From contig OZ234495.1 in assembly GCA_965153455.1 (NCBI GenBank), forward strand, positions 16,798,875 to 16,862,874: DNA of 64,000 nucleotides. The letters run 5' to 3'. Positions 60,380 through 64,000 of the stretch are shown here, one piece after another; the stretch's first letter is position 1; each line of letters begins with the position of its first letter. The stretch comes from Sphagnum compactum. Taxonomy: Eukaryota > Bryophyta > Sphagnopsida > Sphagnales. The notes under the pieces were generated by a model that made no database searches, was not told the origin of the DNA, and saw nothing but the letters and a program-made list of their open reading frames with translations. The position numbers were made by a program, and so were the translations under genes.

Positions 60380-62909
60380 CAGCAGGCTAAATCTGGAGAG
60401 AGTTTACAGGTGTAATAGGTCAGCACGTTTATTAGCTTAACAAGTCCTTGACCCAGAACAGGGAATCTCTCACTTGGCAAACCCTCACAAGGAGGTCAGA
60501 TCTATTTGCTGTCCAGATAATATGTGAACATTATGAGATCATCCCTGGCATGGTTGCTTTCTCACCCAACTGATAGTGATACTATTGTCAGTTTCTGTTG
60601 AAAGGGTGCTACGGAGGTGCACATAAGGTACATACTTTTATAGGAAGGAAATACTGGTAGCCTACAGTAATGGGTTTTATTGTCTGTGGTTGTTTTGGAT
60701 TAGGGTGGAGTCCTGTAGTTCTGTCTCTTACAGACAATCTCATGTTTTGGTGTATATAGGGTCTCTTTCAAAGAGCAACCAGAAAGTTTCTAGAGCTTCA
60801 ACTAGAAAGATTTCCAGGTAGTGGGTAGTTTGTTGGGTTTCAGCCTCAAAAGCATGTTCCCAGAACACATACTTATCCCCTCCTTTGCATGCATATCTGT
60901 CTTAATATTGAAGTAAGGCAGATGTGCCATCGACCACTGGGGTTGATAGCTGATGAAATTCATCCTCAACAAATTGCTCTATGCTCATTTTAGATGAGTT
61001 GTGGTTCCCACACTAAGCCCCAAATATTGTCTTCTTTTTAGAGAGGTGCTGAGATCAAGAGGCAGCAGTCAAAAGAGGCTGTAAAATGTCGAACATAGCA
61101 GATCATAATTTTGTAGAACTGGAGGCACTAATATAAGGGTTAGTAGACTTAGTGAACTTAGTGGTTTGCTGTGAAACTTGAATCATTGTGTTTCTAGATA
61201 ACAGTAAACATGGGTTTACAGGTCACTTGAAGTTCACTTGTACGTTGGTGGTGTGATTGTTGTTTTGCTTCTCATTTTGTCAGGACCGAGACAAATGTCT
61301 CTGCTGCAACAAAGGGTATGGAAGTTGACAATACGTCATGTAATTTGATGTTTGCTCTTCCTTGGTGTGAGAAACCAACAATATCCAAAAATTGCTTGCC
61401 TGCTGATCCAATTGATAATACATATTGATGATAGAGAATGAAATATTGCTATCATTTATGGCATTGTGGAATAGATATGATGAATGATTGGTTACTAAAC
61501 ATAAGGTGATCCATTGAATGAATGAATGCCTGGTTTAAAATATATTTGTGTGGGTAAATATATTTTGCTATGCCTCAAGGTTCTGAAATTGTCTTACATT
61601 CTCAACTTGGATTCCGTGGTGCTATGCAGTAATGACAATCAATTCATCACTTATGAAAAAAGGGAATCGATTTTTTGTGAAATTAAGTTCTATTCAAATG
61701 AAAATGTTGAATGATATTGTATGCAACTTGAATTGAATTGGATTTAGATGTAATTGAATTGAATTCATATATATTGAATGGAACTTAAATTCAACAATTG
61801 GATTAAGATTCAATTGAAGAGAAATGAAATGCAAATTGATGGAGAAGGGATTTGAAAATTTACTCATAAATATGGTGTTGGGGGGCCAAAAAAAGAAAAT
61901 TAAATACACCTTCCATGCCTCTTTACTTGCAAATGAGCTAAACAATTCTACTTTGAAACTATCAAAATGATGATTGCAACTTATGGAATCTAAAGTTTAT
62001 CGTACCTAAACTGGCTTTGATGAATTGTTGTTCATTAGAATTAACAATAAAATTTGGTGGGAATGGTAAAACTTTTGTATCTTATTTTCAAATGTCTACT
62101 TAGTTTTCTTGGTTTATTTATTTCACTTGTTCGCCCCTTTTATTTCTACCATATTTTGATATGGATGTCCATAATTCTAAATCGTTTGTTGTATACCATA
62201 ATACCTTGGGGGCTTTGGCACGAATTTATACATATATTTAGAATCTTGAAATTTTCAAAAAATAATAATTCAAAGAACACACTTTCTAAAGGAAAATGAA
62301 TAATATCTTGAGATTTTTTTCTTTTTCAAAGTGGAATCTTCAAAATAAAATTAATTAGTCAGCAGACATGTGCTGAAGCTGCCAATGTATTATGGAATGC
62401 AAAGTAGATATTGTTTCTTTGGATGAAATCAATTAGTCACTTTTTTTTTAAAAAAAAACTATTGTTGCCTCTACCATGGTCATTAGTTATACAATTTATC
62501 ATTGTATGATTAAATAGCAAGTAACAAGTGCTATCCGGTTTAAAATGTTCAATTCACAAATGACCAATAATCAGCCCAAGTCATGTACAATTTGCAAGAG
62601 TAATGGCATAATTAAGACAACCATAAGGATATGGGCATGCTTTGCAAGAGTATTGGCATAATTAGCCAATTCATTTGAGTAGGGTTTTTGTAATGACCAA
62701 AAATGAATGAATGAAGTGATGTGATTATTGAACCAAGGTTGCCAAGTAAAGTAATATACCATCCTCTCCTTGTATAGGGCTCTAGAAAAACCGTATCACT
62801 GAGTACTTACAGCAATTAGCCTGCTGGAGGATGATATTTAAGGTAAACAGTTTGCTCCACAGCAACAGGAAAGTCCCATCCATGCATATCATGTCTGCAG
62901 GCAATGTCT
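60380..62909. other. SEC 3' UTR and intergenic DNA
   Basis: 60.38-61.4 kb has the composition of UTR and local intron sequence and probably includes the SEC 3' UTR. 61.5-62.7 kb is AT-rich with AATTGAATT-type words around 61.72-61.83 kb. No coding region was recognised. Confidence 0.5.
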
Positions 62910-64000
62910 TTAATCCAACAGTCCCCACTCCTTGAAGCTATTTACAGTTTCATGAATGACATCTTCAAGGGGTTGGAAGTGGAGTCCAAGATCCCTCAAC
63001 TTTTGGGTTGACAAATTGTCTGGCAGAACCCTGGGGACAGTTTCATCAGCATCCCTGGAGACCCAGCAATTCACCCACCCCCTTCTATCAACTTGGCAAG
63101 CAGAAAAAACTAGACATCAAGAAAGCTGCTCCCAGGGAAAGGCATGGGTGGGGAACATATCCACCTACAGTGTGAATGACACCCATTTTTTTTGAGTTGA
63201 TGATGCAAATTGGAGCAAAAGTGAAGGGAGAGAGGATTGTAACTTACTTAGCAGAAATCTCATACGTTGGATATAACTTCCTCAAAAGTGAGACCACATC
63301 AGCAAAGTGAAGTACAGGCCCAGAACAAATGTACCGGCCTGTTGCATGCTCTGACTCATAAGCCAATATATGTGCCATTGCCACATCTTTGACCCCCACA
63401 AGCCCAAAAGCAAGGTTTGGATATGCCTTCATTGTCCCTGCAAATGCCAAGACAACAGCAAACATTTTAACAAAGTGCCCAAAGAGTCCAAAGGCTTATT
63501 CCAACTCATGCACATTATATGATGAGCCAAATACTTCAGGCTATGAGGATTCGGAGGTAACAAACCATTTAATATTCTCAAAATATACCCATTAGTTCCA
63601 GTTTCTGAAGCATGTAAAGTAGGACCAAATGTCCCACTGGGGTTGATGACCACTATGTCTAAACCTTTCTTTCTCACAAAATCCCATGCTGCTTTTTCTG
63701 CAAGTGTCTTTGACAAGACATACCAATCCTGCACCAACCACATGCTATTTCATAAAACTTCCAAAATCTGCTAATTGTCAGGTTTGCACGAAAAATTCAA
63801 AAGAAAAGCTAAGATGCATCCGAAAAACCCAGTAGTAGTAGAGCATAGACATTAGCAGATCCAGCAGACCTTTCTTTCCCGGCAATAGTCTTCATCACTC
63901 CAGAAACTCTCATCAACAACAACGTCAGGAGTGCGTTTAGGAGTGCGGCTGATGGATCCTACAGATGATGTCAAGACCACCCTCTGTGTGTGCGCTTTTG
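62910..64000 (-). CDS. Cinnamoyl-CoA-reductase-like / DFR-like NAD(P)-dependent reductase (partial)
   Basis: Visible exons on the minus strand: up to 64000 down to 63870, 63728-63566, 63437-63248 and 63054-62910 (stop). Phases agree, and about 209 codons are in the window. RVVLTSSVGSIS is the substrate-binding Ser region, and DWYVLSKTLAEKAAW carries the YxxxK catalytic pair of extended short-chain dehydrogenases. VVINPSGTFGP and VGVKDVAMAHILAYE follow as in CCR/DFR proteins. True lignin CCRs have KNWYCYGK here, so this is a CCR-like paralogue of unknown substrate. The C-terminus is LGLHFQPLEDVIHETVNSF. The N-terminal Rossmann NAD(P) motif lies beyond the right edge. The frame may start the edge exon before 64000, or an acceptor CACACAG near 63986 may begin it. 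Confidence 0.82.

Noticed and set aside
62910-64000. True lignin cinnamoyl-CoA reductase
   Set aside because: The CCR signature KNWYCYGK is replaced by DWYVLSK, so only a CCR-like call is supported.

Overview
This window is nuclear DNA from a land plant. The evidence is a plant-type U2 snRNA gene with an upstream USE-like element and TATA box, short U-rich GT-AG introns, plant-specific families (LONGIFOLIA/TRM, SECRET AGENT, CCR-like reductase, R2R3-MYB), and AT-rich intergenic DNA full of decayed transposons. The large repeat load, and a non-LTR reverse transcriptase type I associate with seed-free plants, suggest a fern, lycophyte or bryophyte. That is a weak guess; the sequence does not fix the species.

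Layout. 31-4985 (-): a LONGIFOLIA/TON1-recruiting-motif gene in five exons. 5.0-14.4 kb: non-coding DNA with two fold-back elements and a small tandem repeat. 14.5-14.7 kb (+): U2 snRNA. 15.24-15.9 kb: a ~127-132 bp tandem array rich in ACGT and AAACCCTAA motifs, ending about 80 bp before an intronless neurochondrin gene (15978-18011, +). 19265-21387 (+): a five-exon histidine-phosphatase-fold protein that lacks both catalytic histidines. It is convergent with a two-exon Yippee-like gene (22206-23464, -).

24-48 kb is a transposon graveyard. It holds a CACTA-like element (26.9-29.5 kb), TAACC/TTAG-type degenerate arrays, a tRNA-like relic, a ~56 bp tandem repeat, and a dead non-LTR element on the minus strand (37.7-39.9 kb). 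It also holds a dead Ty3/gypsy chromovirus (40334-46761) with both LTRs and an AAATG target duplication. A reverse-oriented solo LTR sits inside that chromovirus.

48.08-48.46 kb (+) is a 5'-truncated MYB gene fragment, followed by a ~57 bp tandem array. 49579-60379 (+) is a full-length SECRET AGENT O-GlcNAc transferase gene; I could place 28 coding exons with consistent phases (984 aa). At the right edge, a CCR/DFR-like reductase (-) runs off the window, convergent with SECRET AGENT.

The genes are unrelated single-copy loci and do not form a pathway. Exon models were built by eye from splice signals, reading phase and remembered family sequence; no transcript data were available. I found no convincing new multi-gene system. 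The most unusual items are the two promoter-proximal arrays, the pseudo-phosphatase, the nested transposons, and a repeat shared by two introns of one gene.
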